This document shows, piece after piece, positions 1-7,529 of a stretch of DNA of 64,000 bases (its first letter is position 1; every line of letters starts with the position of its first letter). Source of the stretch: SSC3 sp963769585 (GTDB lineage: Bacteria > Actinomycetota > Actinomycetes > Propionibacteriales > Nocardioidaceae); NCBI GenBank assembly GCA_963769585.1, contig CAVYMJ010000006.1, positions 1,364,001-1,428,000 of the forward strand. Direction: 5' to 3'. The position numbers were made by a program, and so were the translations under genes. Under the pieces are notes generated by a model. The model ran no database searches. It saw only the letters and a program-made list of their open reading frames with translations, and was not told where the DNA came from.

Positions 1-1036
1 GGGGCAGCCCGTTCTGGCTGCGGTAGCGCTCGATGAGCTTCCACTTGATCACCCAGTCGATCTCACGCTCGACCAGGCCGAGGTCGCCGGACTCCACTGC
101 CTTGAGCCCGCGCTCCCAGAGGTCGAGCGTGCGCTCGATGACCGGGGTGTGCAGCTCGCGCCGGTCGACGAAGTCGCGCGCCCGGCTGAGGTACTCCTGC
201 TGGATGTCCAGCGCGCTCGCCTCACGGCCGTTGGCGAGGCGAACCTTGCGCCGGCCGGTGATGTCGTGCGAGATCTCACGGATTGCCCGAATCGGGTTCT
301 CCATCGTGAGGTCGCGCATCACCACGCCCTCCTCGATCATCCGGAGCACCAGGTCACAGGAGGCGACCTTGAGCATCGTGGTGGTCTCGCTCATGTTCGA
401 GTCACCGACGATCACATGCAGCCGGCGGTACCGCTCCGCGTCGGCGTGCGGCTCGTCCCGGGTGTTGATGATCGGCCGGCTGCGGGTCGTAGCGCTCGAG
501 ACGCCCTCCCAGATGTGCTCGGCCCGCTGGGAGACCGAGAACATCGCGCCCCGAGGGGTCTGGATGACCTTTCCGGCACCCACGATGATCTGCCGGGTCA
601 CCAGGAACGGGATGAGTACGTCGGCGAGCTTGCTGAACTCACCGTGCCTGCCCACGAGGTAGTTCTCGTGACAGCCATAGGAGTTGCCGGCCGAGTCGGT
701 GTTGTTCTTGAACAGGTAGACGTCTCCGGCGATCCCCTCGTCATGCAGGCGATGCTCTGCGTCGATCAGCAGACCCTCGAGGACTCGCTCCCCAGCCTTG
801 TCGTGGGTGACGAGGTCTACGATGTCGTCGCACTCAGGCGTCGCGTACTCGGGGTGGCTCCCGACGTCGAGGTAGAGCCGAGCGCCGTTGCGGAGGAAGA
901 CGTTGCTGGACCGGCCCCACGAGACGACCTTGCGGAAGAGGTACCGCGCGACCTCGTCCGGGCTCAGCCTGCGCTGACCCCGAAACGTGCAGGTCACGCC
1001 GTACTCGTTCTCGATTCCGAAGATTCGGCGGTCCAC
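1..1036 (-). CDS. pafA: Pup--protein ligase PafA (C-terminus cut by window edge)
   Basis: PafA ligates the C-terminal Glu of deamidated Pup to substrate lysines, using ATP, to mark proteins for the proteasome. The reading frame starts at GTG 1036 with VDRRIFGIENEYGVTC, the hallmark PafA N-terminus with the metal-binding Glu in ENEYG. It continues through LYLDVGSHPEYATPE, FKNNTDSAGNSYGCHENY and RPIINTRDEPHAD, typical of the carboxylate-amine/glutamine-synthetase-like fold shared with Dop. About 345 codons are visible. The family is about 450 residues, so roughly the last 100 lie beyond base 1. It is the last visible gene of the minus-strand proteasome locus, 53 bases after the lipid kinase gene. 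Identity is very secure; only the C-terminus cannot be inspected. Confidence 0.96.
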   Translation of the reverse strand, partial: MDRRIFGIENEYGVTCTFRGQRRLSPDEVARYLFRKVVSWGRSSNVFLRNGARLYLDVGSHPEYATPECDDIVDLVTHDKAGERVLEGLLIDAEHRLHDEGIAGDVYLFKNNTDSAGNSYGCHENYLVGRHGEFSKLADVLIPFLVTRQIIVGAGKVIQTPRGAMFSVSQRAEHIWEGVSSATTRSRPIINTRDEPHADAERYRRLHVIVGDSNMSETTTMLKVASCDLVLRMIEEGVVMRDLTMENPIRAIREISHDITGRRKVRLANGREASALDIQQEYLSRARDFVDRRELHTPVIERTLDLWERGLKAVESGDLGLVEREIDWVIKWKLIERYRSQNGLP

Positions 1037-1089
1037 ACGCCCACCCTATGCCTGTGCCGGGTGCGGCGGGGTGACATCGCTGCGCGGCG

Positions 1090-1941
1090 TCACCCTTCTC
1101 CGAGAACCATCTGGAGGGCGCCGGGGTGGAGGGTCCAGGTCCGCCGTGTCAAGGGCCCCTCGAGCTCGCCGTCGGCACTGGAATGGAAGGGCCCTCCCTC
1201 GACCGTCACCTCGCGGGCGCGTCGGTAGACCACGTCGTCACGGTGGTGATGCTCCCCGCGGCGCAGTCTGAGGGCGTAGGCCAGGCGGGCGAGCGGCTTC
1301 ACGGCGTAGGAGATCATCACGTCGACCTGGCCGTCGGCGGGGTCCGCGTCCGGAGCGAGCTCGGTACCGCCGCCGACGTACGGTGCGTTGCCGATTGCTA
1401 CCTGAAGTGTCCGGCGGTCCGAGACCACTTTCTGGTCCAGCGTGACGCGCAGCCTCAAGGTAGGGGGCCTGAGCGCAGCGAGCGCCGCACCGACGACGTA
1501 CCCGAGAGGGCCGAGCGCCTTCTTCCACGGCCTCGCGGCCCTGCTCGCCTCGGCGCCGGCTCCGACGTGGACGTGGTTGACCACGACTCCGCCACGATCA
1601 TCGGCGAGCAGGTCGACCGCGGTAGGGCGGCCGCGCAGGACCAGCTCGGCCGCTTCGGCAGGGTCAAGTGGGATGCCGGACCCGCGGGCGAAGTCGTTGC
1701 CGGTCCCCAGCGGGATGAGGGCCAGCGTCGTGGTCTCCAGGAGGTCGTTGCGGGCCAGCGCCGCGACCACCGCATGCAGGCTGCCGTCCCCGCCGGCCAC
1801 CACCAGGAACCTGTCCAGCTGGACCGCCTCGTCGAGCTCGTCCGGGCTGCTGGTCGTCTGCACCGTGCAGTCGCCCAGGACCTCCAGGGCCTGGTCGAGG
1901 CTCGCGGCAGATCCGGCGTCGGCGTTCGCGAGGACCAGCAC
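1090..1941 (-). CDS. Diacylglycerol kinase-family lipid kinase
   Basis: A 283-residue protein of the DAGK catalytic family (lipid or sphingosine kinase-like), expected to phosphorylate a lipid hydroxyl with ATP at the membrane face. The glycine-rich nucleotide motif GGDGSLHAVV lies near residue 70 and is followed by PLGTGNDFAR, the second family signature. The C-terminal half is the usual beta-sandwich. The start GTG at 1941 shares its first base with the last base of the upstream Nudix TAG stop, so the two are almost certainly translationally coupled. The frame stays open further upstream, but that stretch is antisense-like noise over the Nudix gene. Its exact lipid substrate cannot be told. 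Its place between prcA and pafA is unusual. Confidence 0.88.
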   Translation of the reverse strand: MLVLANADAGSAASLDQALEVLGDCTVQTTSSPDELDEAVQLDRFLVVAGGDGSLHAVVAALARNDLLETTTLALIPLGTGNDFARGSGIPLDPAEAAELVLRGRPTAVDLLADDRGGVVVNHVHVGAGAEASRAARPWKKALGPLGYVVGAALAALRPPTLRLRVTLDQKVVSDRRTLQVAIGNAPYVGGGTELAPDADPADGQVDVMISYAVKPLARLAYALRLRRGEHHHRDDVVYRRAREVTVEGGPFHSSADGELEGPLTRRTWTLHPGALQMVLGEG

Positions 1942-2474
1942 TACAGCAGGCCCGCATGGTCGAGGCCGACATAAACGGCGTCGGTGCCGACCACGTCCCC
2001 GGCACTGGCTGCGGACCGCAGAGCTTGGACCGACATCAGCACCGGGACACAGTCCTCCACCTCGTCGAGGCTCTGCTGGCCGGTCGGGGTGCAGTCCCGG
2101 GCGATGGCCACATGCTTGACCCAGGCTCCGTGGGCCATCGGGTGGAAGGCGGCGACGACCTCCACGGAACCGGCCACGTACCCGGTTTCCTCCGTCAGCT
2201 CGCGGGCCGCTGCCTCGGCTACGGACTCGCCCTCGTCGACGAGGCCGCCGGGGAGGTTCAGCACCAGGGCGTCGGGGCCGGGCCGGAACTGGCGGACCGC
2301 GACGACCTCGCCGGCTCCCGTCAGTGCGAGCACCGAGACGCTGGAGAAGTCCGCCAGCAGCTCCCACTCGCTCTCTGCGCCGTCGGGCATCGCATAGCGA
2401 CGGCGTACGACGCGCAGCCAGCCGTCGTGAACCAGGATGTCGTCACCGGTGCGGGTCCAACCCCCTCGTCTCAC
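1941..2474 (-). CDS. NUDIX hydrolase, ADP-ribose pyrophosphatase-like
   Basis: A 177-residue Nudix hydrolase. The complete Nudix box is visible as GGLVDEGE, seven residues, then RELTEETGY (about residues 76-99). The preceding strand VVAVRQFRPG and the long N-terminal domain match the ADP-ribose/nucleoside-diphosphate-sugar pyrophosphatase group (NudF-like) rather than MutT. The start is GTG 2474, which overlaps the prcA stop as GTGA, and the gene ends sharing one base with the lipid kinase start. It is therefore part of the prcA-to-pafA transcription unit. The substrate is inferred from family likeness only. Confidence 0.87.
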   Translation of the reverse strand: MRRGGWTRTGDDILVHDGWLRVVRRRYAMPDGAESEWELLADFSSVSVLALTGAGEVVAVRQFRPGPDALVLNLPGGLVDEGESVAEAAARELTEETGYVAGSVEVVAAFHPMAHGAWVKHVAIARDCTPTGQQSLDEVEDCVPVLMSVQALRSAASAGDVVGTDAVYVGLDHAGLL

Positions 2475-3439
2475 GCGAGCAGATCGCCCGAGGTGCCCGA
2501 GTCTGTGGGGTCACCCGCGGTCGGATCGCCCGCGTCGTCGGGGTCGCCGGAGCCCAAGGGGTCCTGGGCTCTCTCGGTCGGTCGATCCGGGGGCCCAGCC
2601 GGGGGCGCGATCGGCGGCTCGCCCGTGACCGGATCCTCCAGGGGCGGCACGCTGCTCGACATGTCGGTCGGGTCGGACGGGTCCTCCTGGGCGGGCGGGG
2701 TGGCTGAGGTGCCGCCCGCGGAACTGTCGTCCTCGGCGGGCGGCCGATCCCCGAGCAAAGCGCTCAGCTGGGAGGCGGGCACGCGTTTGAACTTCCGGAT
2801 CTGCACGCGGCCACGGTCCAGGATGGCTACCTCGAGGTCCTTGAGCGGGATCTGCCGACCTCCCTGGTCGCTCTGTCCCAGTGCGGTCACGGCCAGCTTG
2901 ACCACATCGGGCAGCCGCAGGCCGTCGGTATAGCGCTCCTTGAGGTAGGCCGCCACCTGGTCGGCCGAGCCGCCCATCGCCGCGAAGCCGTGTTCGTCGT
3001 ACACCTGGCCGTCGTAGGTCAGGCGGTAGATCTGGTCGTCCTGGGGGGCGTCTCCGATCTCGGCGACGAAGATCTCCACCTCGTACGGCTTCTCACCGCC
3101 GCTGGAGAAGATCGTGCCCAGTGTCTGGGCGTAGGCGTTGGCCAGGCCACGACCCGTCACGTCGCGGCGGTCGTAGGAGTAGCCGCGCATGTCGGCCAGT
3201 CTGACGCCGGCGATGCGGAGGTTCTCGAACTCGTTGTAGCGACCCACGGCGGCGTAGGCAATCCGGTCGTAGATCTCGCTGACCTTGTGCAGGGCCTGGG
3301 ACGGGTTCTCCGAGACGAAGACGATGCCGTCGTCGTACTGGACCACGACGACGGACCTGCCGCGGGCGATGCCCTTGCGCGCGAAGTCCGCCCGGTCCTT
3401 CATCAACTGCTCGGGTGAGACGTAGAACGGCATGCTCAT
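2471..3439 (-). CDS. prcA: Proteasome alpha subunit PrcA with extended acidic/proline tail
   Basis: Alpha-ring subunit of the 20S proteasome, forming the gated outer rings on which the Arc ATPase docks. The N-terminus MSMPFYVSPEQLMKDRADFA and the segment GIVFVSENPSQALHKVSEIYDRI are typical. The start ATG 3439 is preceded by GAGGA at seven bases; ATG 3433 is an in-frame alternative. At 322 residues it is longer than the usual 240-260. After about residue 236 the sequence becomes a low-complexity tail rich in Asp, Pro, Ser and Gly, with repeated GDP steps, which looks disordered. It lies 35 bases after prcB and overlaps the following Nudix gene. Confidence 0.95.
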   Translation of the reverse strand: MSMPFYVSPEQLMKDRADFARKGIARGRSVVVVQYDDGIVFVSENPSQALHKVSEIYDRIAYAAVGRYNEFENLRIAGVRLADMRGYSYDRRDVTGRGLANAYAQTLGTIFSSGGEKPYEVEIFVAEIGDAPQDDQIYRLTYDGQVYDEHGFAAMGGSADQVAAYLKERYTDGLRLPDVVKLAVTALGQSDQGGRQIPLKDLEVAILDRGRVQIRKFKRVPASQLSALLGDRPPAEDDSSAGGTSATPPAQEDPSDPTDMSSSVPPLEDPVTGEPPIAPPAGPPDRPTERAQDPLGSGDPDDAGDPTAGDPTDSGTSGDLLA

Positions 3440-3474
3440 GTGCGAATCCTCGGTTGTCGAGCCGGTCGAGACAC

Positions 3475-4317
3475 TCAGGTCAGCCCGGCGACCGGGCCGT
3501 CGGGGCGTTGCATCCTGGCACCGATGACGCGGTCGGCGATCGTGGCGACCTCGTCGTCGGCCATCCGCTGGTAGCCGTCGGCGGTGATCACCCCGACGAT
3601 CGGGAAGATGCGCCTGGTCAGGTCGGGTCCGCCGGTGGCCGAGTCGTCGTCGGCGGCGTCGTAGAGGGCTTGGACGGCCGCGGTCACGCACCCCTCGGTG
3701 TCCAGGTCGTCGCGGTAGAGCTTCTTCAGCGAGCCGCGGGCGAAGAGCGAGCCGGAACCCACCGAGTGGAAGGCGGTCTCCTCGTAGCGTCCGCCGGTCA
3801 CGTCGTAGCTGAAGATCCGACCCTGACGGCGGTTCAGGTCGAAGCCGGCGAAGAGCGGAACCACGGCGAGGCCCTGCATGGCCATCGCGAGGTTGCCTCG
3901 GATGAGCGCGGCCAGCCTGTTCGCCTTGCCGTCGATGGAGAGCGTCGTCCCCTCGATCTTTTCGTAGTGCTCGAGCTCGGTCTGGAAGAGCCGGACCAGC
4001 TCGACGGCCAGCCCGGCCGTGCCCGCGATGCCGACGCAGGAGTACTCGTCGGTCGGGAAGACCTTCTCGATGTCCCGCTGGGCGATGATGTTGCCCATCG
4101 TCGCGCGCCGGTCCCCGGCCATCACCACGCCTCCGTCGAAGGTCGCCGCGACGATTGTGGTGCCGTGCGGCGCGAGGTCGCCCGCGGAGCCGGTCGCCGG
4201 CGACTGGGCCAGCCGGCGATGCGAGGGCAGCAGATCAGGAGCCTGCTCGGCGAGGAAGTCGGCGAACGACGAAGAGCCCGGGACGAGGTACGCCGCAGGC
4301 AGACGAGAGTCCGTCAC
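3475..4317 (-). CDS. prcB: Proteasome beta subunit PrcB
   Basis: Catalytic beta subunit of the 20S proteasome, an N-terminal nucleophile hydrolase. The 280-residue precursor carries a propeptide of about 52 residues; the sequence HGTTIVAATFDGGVVMAGDRRAT marks the cleavage site, with the mature N-terminal threonine at about residue 53. The GDRRAT and GIAGTAG segments are family signatures. GTG 4317 overlaps the pup TGA stop as GTGA, indicating coupled translation with pup. It is followed after 35 bases by prcA. The canonical order pup-prcB-prcA is kept. Confidence 0.97.
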   Translation of the reverse strand: MTDSRLPAAYLVPGSSSFADFLAEQAPDLLPSHRRLAQSPATGSAGDLAPHGTTIVAATFDGGVVMAGDRRATMGNIIAQRDIEKVFPTDEYSCVGIAGTAGLAVELVRLFQTELEHYEKIEGTTLSIDGKANRLAALIRGNLAMAMQGLAVVPLFAGFDLNRRQGRIFSYDVTGGRYEETAFHSVGSGSLFARGSLKKLYRDDLDTEGCVTAAVQALYDAADDDSATGGPDLTRRIFPIVGVITADGYQRMADDEVATIADRVIGARMQRPDGPVAGLT

Positions 4318-4511
4318 TGTCCACCCTTCTGGATGAACGACTTGACGAAGTCCTCGGCGTTGCTCTCAAGCACCTCGTCGATCTCGTCGAGGATGGCGTC
4401 GATGTCCTCGTCGAGCTGTTCCTTGCGCTCGGTGACGTCGGTCTGGTCAGCCGACTCGACCTTCTCCTCGGCCTCCGCGCCCTTCTTGGGCTGCTTCTGC
4501 TCTTGTGCCAT
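4314..4511 (-). CDS. pup: Prokaryotic ubiquitin-like protein Pup
   Basis: A 65-residue, highly charged and largely disordered protein that is conjugated to lysines of proteasome substrates. The central helical region (KEQLDEDIDAILDEIDEVLE) is the part that in this family forms the coiled coil with the Arc/Mpa N-terminus. The C-terminus is GGQ, so it must be deamidated to GGE by Dop before PafA can use it. The gene lies 9 bases after dop and overlaps prcB by four bases. Confidence 0.97.
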   Translation of the reverse strand: MAQEQKQPKKGAEAEEKVESADQTDVTERKEQLDEDIDAILDEIDEVLESNAEDFVKSFIQKGGQ

Positions 4512-4520
4512 GGGTTGACC

Positions 4521-6029
4521 CTACCGAGTCAGGGCCGCGAACAAAGCCTCAGCCGTGTCACATCTGTCGAGCAGTTCACCGACGTGGAGCTTGCTCCCCC
4601 GCAGCGGGTCGATGGTCGGAACGCGCTGCAGCGACTCGTGGCCGGGAAGGTCGAAGATCACCGAGTCCCACGACGCAGCGGCGATGCGGTCGGAGTACTT
4701 CTCCAGGCAACGGCCTCGGAAGTAGGCGCGGGTGTCCTCCGGTGGGTTGTGGATCGCGCTCTGGATCCGCTCGTCGGTCAACAGTCGCTCCATCTTCCCC
4801 ATCCCGACGAGGCGGTGGTACAGCCCCTTGTCGGGCCGGATGTCGGCGTACTGGAGGTCGATGAGGTGGAGCTTCGCGTGGTCCCACTCGAGGCCGTCGC
4901 GGTCACGGTACTGGTTGAGCAGCTTGAGCTTCGCGACCCAGTCCAGCTCGGCCGCCAGCGACATCGGATCGGTCTCGAGGCGGGTCAGCACCGACTCCCA
5001 GCGCGCCAGCACATCCTTGGTCTGCTCGTCGGCATTGTCACCCAGCCGGTCCTCGACGTACTTCTTGGCCAGGTCGAGGTACTCCATCTGCAGGTGTACG
5101 GCGGTAAGCTGGCGGCCGTCGGCCATCGAGATCAGCTGCCGCAGGCTGGGGTCGTGGCTCACGCTGCGCAGCGACTTGACCGGTTGCTCGACCAGCAGGT
5201 CCCTCTCGATAAAGCCGTCCTCGATCATCGCGAGCACCAGCGAGGTGGTCCCCACCTTCAGGTACGTCGAGATCTCCGAGAGGTTGGCGTCACCGATGAT
5301 CACGTGCAGCCGGCGGTACTTCTCCGGGTCCGCGTGGGGCTCGTCCCGTGTGTTGATGATCGGCCGCTTGAGCGTCGTCTCGAGGCCCACCTCGACCTCG
5401 AAGTAGTCGGCCCGCTGGCTCACCTGGAAGCCGTGCTCCCGGCCGTCCTGGCCGATTCCCACGCGCCCGGCGCCACAGACCACCTGGCGGCTGACGAAGA
5501 ACGGCGTCAGGTGCTTGACGATCTCGCCGAAGGGGGTGCTGCGGCGCATCAGGTAGTTCTCGTGGGCGCCGTACGAGGCACCCTTGTTGTCGGTGTTGTT
5601 CTTGTAGAGCACGATCGGGCTCGAGCCCGGGACCATCGCCGCGAAGCGGCAGGCGTCGATCATGACCAGCTCGCCGGCCTTGTCCCAGCGCACCACATCC
5701 AGGGGTGAGGTGACCTCGGGGGTGGAGTACTCGGGATGGGCGTGGTCGACGTACAGCCGGGCGCCGTTGGTCAGGATGACGTTGGCCAGGCCCATGTCCT
5801 CGTCGGTCAGCTGGGAGGGGTCGGCCACCTCGCGGGACATGTCGAAGCCACGGGCGTCACGCAGCGGCGACTCCTCCTCGAAGTCCCAGCGAGCGCGACG
5901 TGCCTTGAGCGTGGAGCTCGCGTACGCGTTGACGACCTGGGACGAGGCCACCATCGGGTTCGCGGCGGGCTGCCCCTGGACCGAGATGCCGAACTCGGTC
6001 TCGGTGCCCATCACGCGTCGGACGCTCAT
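4521..6029 (-). CDS. dop: Pup deamidase/depupylase Dop
   Basis: Dop converts the C-terminal Gln of Pup to Glu and also removes Pup from conjugates. The 502-residue protein begins MSVRRVMGTETEFGISVQG, carrying the metal-binding Glu in TETEFG. It has LYVDHAHPEYSTPE with the conserved Asp of the family, YKNNTDNKGASYGAHENY, and KRPIINTRDEPHADPEKY. It is a paralogue of PafA, and the Dop identity is given by the GTETEFG start and by its position directly before pup. The start ATG is 6029. No gene of the proteasome set lies between this one and the three plus-strand genes that separate it from arc. Confidence 0.97.
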   Translation of the reverse strand: MSVRRVMGTETEFGISVQGQPAANPMVASSQVVNAYASSTLKARRARWDFEEESPLRDARGFDMSREVADPSQLTDEDMGLANVILTNGARLYVDHAHPEYSTPEVTSPLDVVRWDKAGELVMIDACRFAAMVPGSSPIVLYKNNTDNKGASYGAHENYLMRRSTPFGEIVKHLTPFFVSRQVVCGAGRVGIGQDGREHGFQVSQRADYFEVEVGLETTLKRPIINTRDEPHADPEKYRRLHVIIGDANLSEISTYLKVGTTSLVLAMIEDGFIERDLLVEQPVKSLRSVSHDPSLRQLISMADGRQLTAVHLQMEYLDLAKKYVEDRLGDNADEQTKDVLARWESVLTRLETDPMSLAAELDWVAKLKLLNQYRDRDGLEWDHAKLHLIDLQYADIRPDKGLYHRLVGMGKMERLLTDERIQSAIHNPPEDTRAYFRGRCLEKYSDRIAAASWDSVIFDLPGHESLQRVPTIDPLRGSKLHVGELLDRCDTAEALFAALTR

Positions 6030-6087
6030 GCGTCGAGCCTACGCCGAGGGCCTGCCACCATGGGGCTATGCCCGAAGCAGCGACGCG

Positions 6088-6618
6088 ATGAGCGAGCCGG
6101 AGCAGGTGGCGCTGGTGGCCCCCGACGGCTCGGTGGTCGGCTCCCAGGAGCGCTCCGTGGTGCGGCGGGACAACCTGCGCCACGGCGCGACGGCGGTGCT
6201 GGTCCGCAACGCGGCCGGACTGATCTACGTCCACCGCCGCTCCGCCGACAAGGACTGGGCCCCGTTGCAGTACGACGCGGCTGCAGGGGGCATCCTGCGG
6301 TTCGGCGAGGAGCCCGCCTCCTCGGCGGCGCGTGAGGTAGCCGAGGAGCTGGGCTTCACGCCGACGGCACTGCGACCGCTCGGCCTCTCGTCGTACGACG
6401 ACGACGCCACCTCGGTGGTCGAGCACTGCTACGAGACCACCTGGGACGGTCCCATCACCTTCACCGACGACGAGGTGGTCTGGGGTGCCTGGCTGACCCT
6501 GGCCGGGCTGGGCCGACTGCTGGCCGACCCGACGTGGCCGTTCGTACCGGACACCCGCGCCCTGCTCGAGCGACTCGCTCGCGACGGCACCGGTGACTAC
6601 GCACGGCTGGCCGGATAG
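6088..6618 (+). CDS. NUDIX hydrolase (YfcD/isopentenyl-isomerase-like group)
   Basis: A 176-residue Nudix protein. The Nudix box reads GILRFGE, seven residues, then REVAEELGF (about residues 72-94). The upstream stretch VVRRDNLRHGATAVLVRN with YVHRRSADKDW resembles the YfcD and IPP-isomerase-like branch, whose substrates are poorly known. ATG 6088 is the first in-frame ATG after the divergent dop start. A nearby ATG at 6068 is in another frame. The next gene starts 8 bases after its stop, suggesting co-transcription with the ybaK-type gene. Confidence 0.85.
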   Translation: MSEPEQVALVAPDGSVVGSQERSVVRRDNLRHGATAVLVRNAAGLIYVHRRSADKDWAPLQYDAAAGGILRFGEEPASSAAREVAEELGFTPTALRPLGLSSYDDDATSVVEHCYETTWDGPITFTDDEVVWGAWLTLAGLGRLLADPTWPFVPDTRALLERLARDGTGDYARLAG

Positions 6619-6626
6619 GAGGACGG

Positions 6627-7089
6627 ATGTCCCAGGAGCGCGCGATCGCAGCGGCCGAGACTCTGGGCCTGCCCCACTTGGTGACGCGCCACGGGCCGGT
6701 GGGCTCGCTGCACGAGGCAGCCGCGGCCCGTGGCGTGTCACCGTCTCAGGTGGTCAAGACACTCGTCGTGCGTGTGTCTGAGGGCGACTACCGGTTCGTG
6801 CTGGTGCCCGGTGGCCGTGAGATCTCCTGGCCGAAGCTGCGGGCGCTGCTCGGCGTCAACCGGCTGTCGTTGCCAAGCGCACAGCGTCGCGTTCGAGGTG
6901 ACCGGCTATGTCCGCGGCACGATCACCCCGCTGGGCAGCACCACCGCCTGGCCGGTGGTTGCGGACGCTTCGCTGGAGGGGCCGGTCTCCGTGGGAGGAG
7001 GTGCCCCCGGCGTGGCGCTGACCGTCGACGCCGCTGCCCTGGTCGAGGTCCTGTCGGCGACTGTCGCGGACGTGAGCGAGCAAGCCTGA
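6627..7089 (+). pseudogene. YbaK/ProX-type aminoacyl-tRNA deacylase gene, broken by a +1 frameshift
   Basis: The first frame, from ATG 6627, encodes LHEAAAARGVSPSQVVKTLVVR and FVLVPGGREISWPKLRALLGVNRLSLPSA, typical of the YbaK/aminoacyl-tRNA editing family, which hydrolyses misacylated tRNA. Near base 6890 homology jumps to the next frame, VAFEVTGYVRGTITPLGS through GVALTVDAAALVEVL to a stop at 7087-7089. The two halves fit one protein of about 153 residues if one base around 6885-6892 is removed. Either the gene is genuinely broken or the sequence has a one-base error. Codon use looks normal on both sides, so any lesion is recent. Confidence 0.8.
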
Positions 7090-7178
7090 TCCGTCCGGCT
7101 TCGTCCCACAGGGGCGGCTCTCCCCAGGGGCGGTCATCGTGGCGCTGCCGGGGTGTCGCGGCTCGTAGCGTCGCGGAC

Positions 7179-7529
7179 ATGACAACAGTGATCACCTCTC
7201 CGCGCCTCCTGCTCGCAACGCTGCTGACCGCCACGGTCGCCGCAGGGACTGCTCAGGTGGCTCAGGCCACCGATACGACCTGGACTCCTCCGGCCGACAC
7301 GATCGTGAAGGTCCAGGGCAACGCCAAGGAGGGCTTCAGCATCTTCTACTACGACGGCTCGAGCCTCTTCCCGCCCACCGACTCCGAGGCCAGGGCGGAG
7401 TGCAGTGAGTACGACACCCGTATTGCGGTCGTACGCTGCAAGACCGAGGTGCGGACGTGGTACCGCGACCTCAGGGCCATCAGGCGCGCGATCCGCTACG
7501 CCCGGCTGGGTGACCAGAGGAGTGGCTAG
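7179..7529 (+). CDS. Small secreted protein of unknown function
   Basis: A 116-residue protein. The N-terminus MTTVITSPRLLLATLLTATVAAGTAQVAQA is a Sec-type signal peptide with likely cleavage after an Ala-x-Ala motif near residue 30. The mature part (about 87 residues) has two cysteines about 20 residues apart (in AECSEYD and VVRCKTE) that could form a disulfide, and a basic C-terminal helix rich in Arg. I do not recognise a family. ATG 7179 is preceded by a short leader after the ybaK-type gene. The stop codons of this gene and of the convergent arc gene overlap in a CTAG palindrome. Confidence 0.7.
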   Translation: MTTVITSPRLLLATLLTATVAAGTAQVAQATDTTWTPPADTIVKVQGNAKEGFSIFYYDGSSLFPPTDSEARAECSEYDTRIAVVRCKTEVRTWYRDLRAIRRAIRYARLGDQRSG

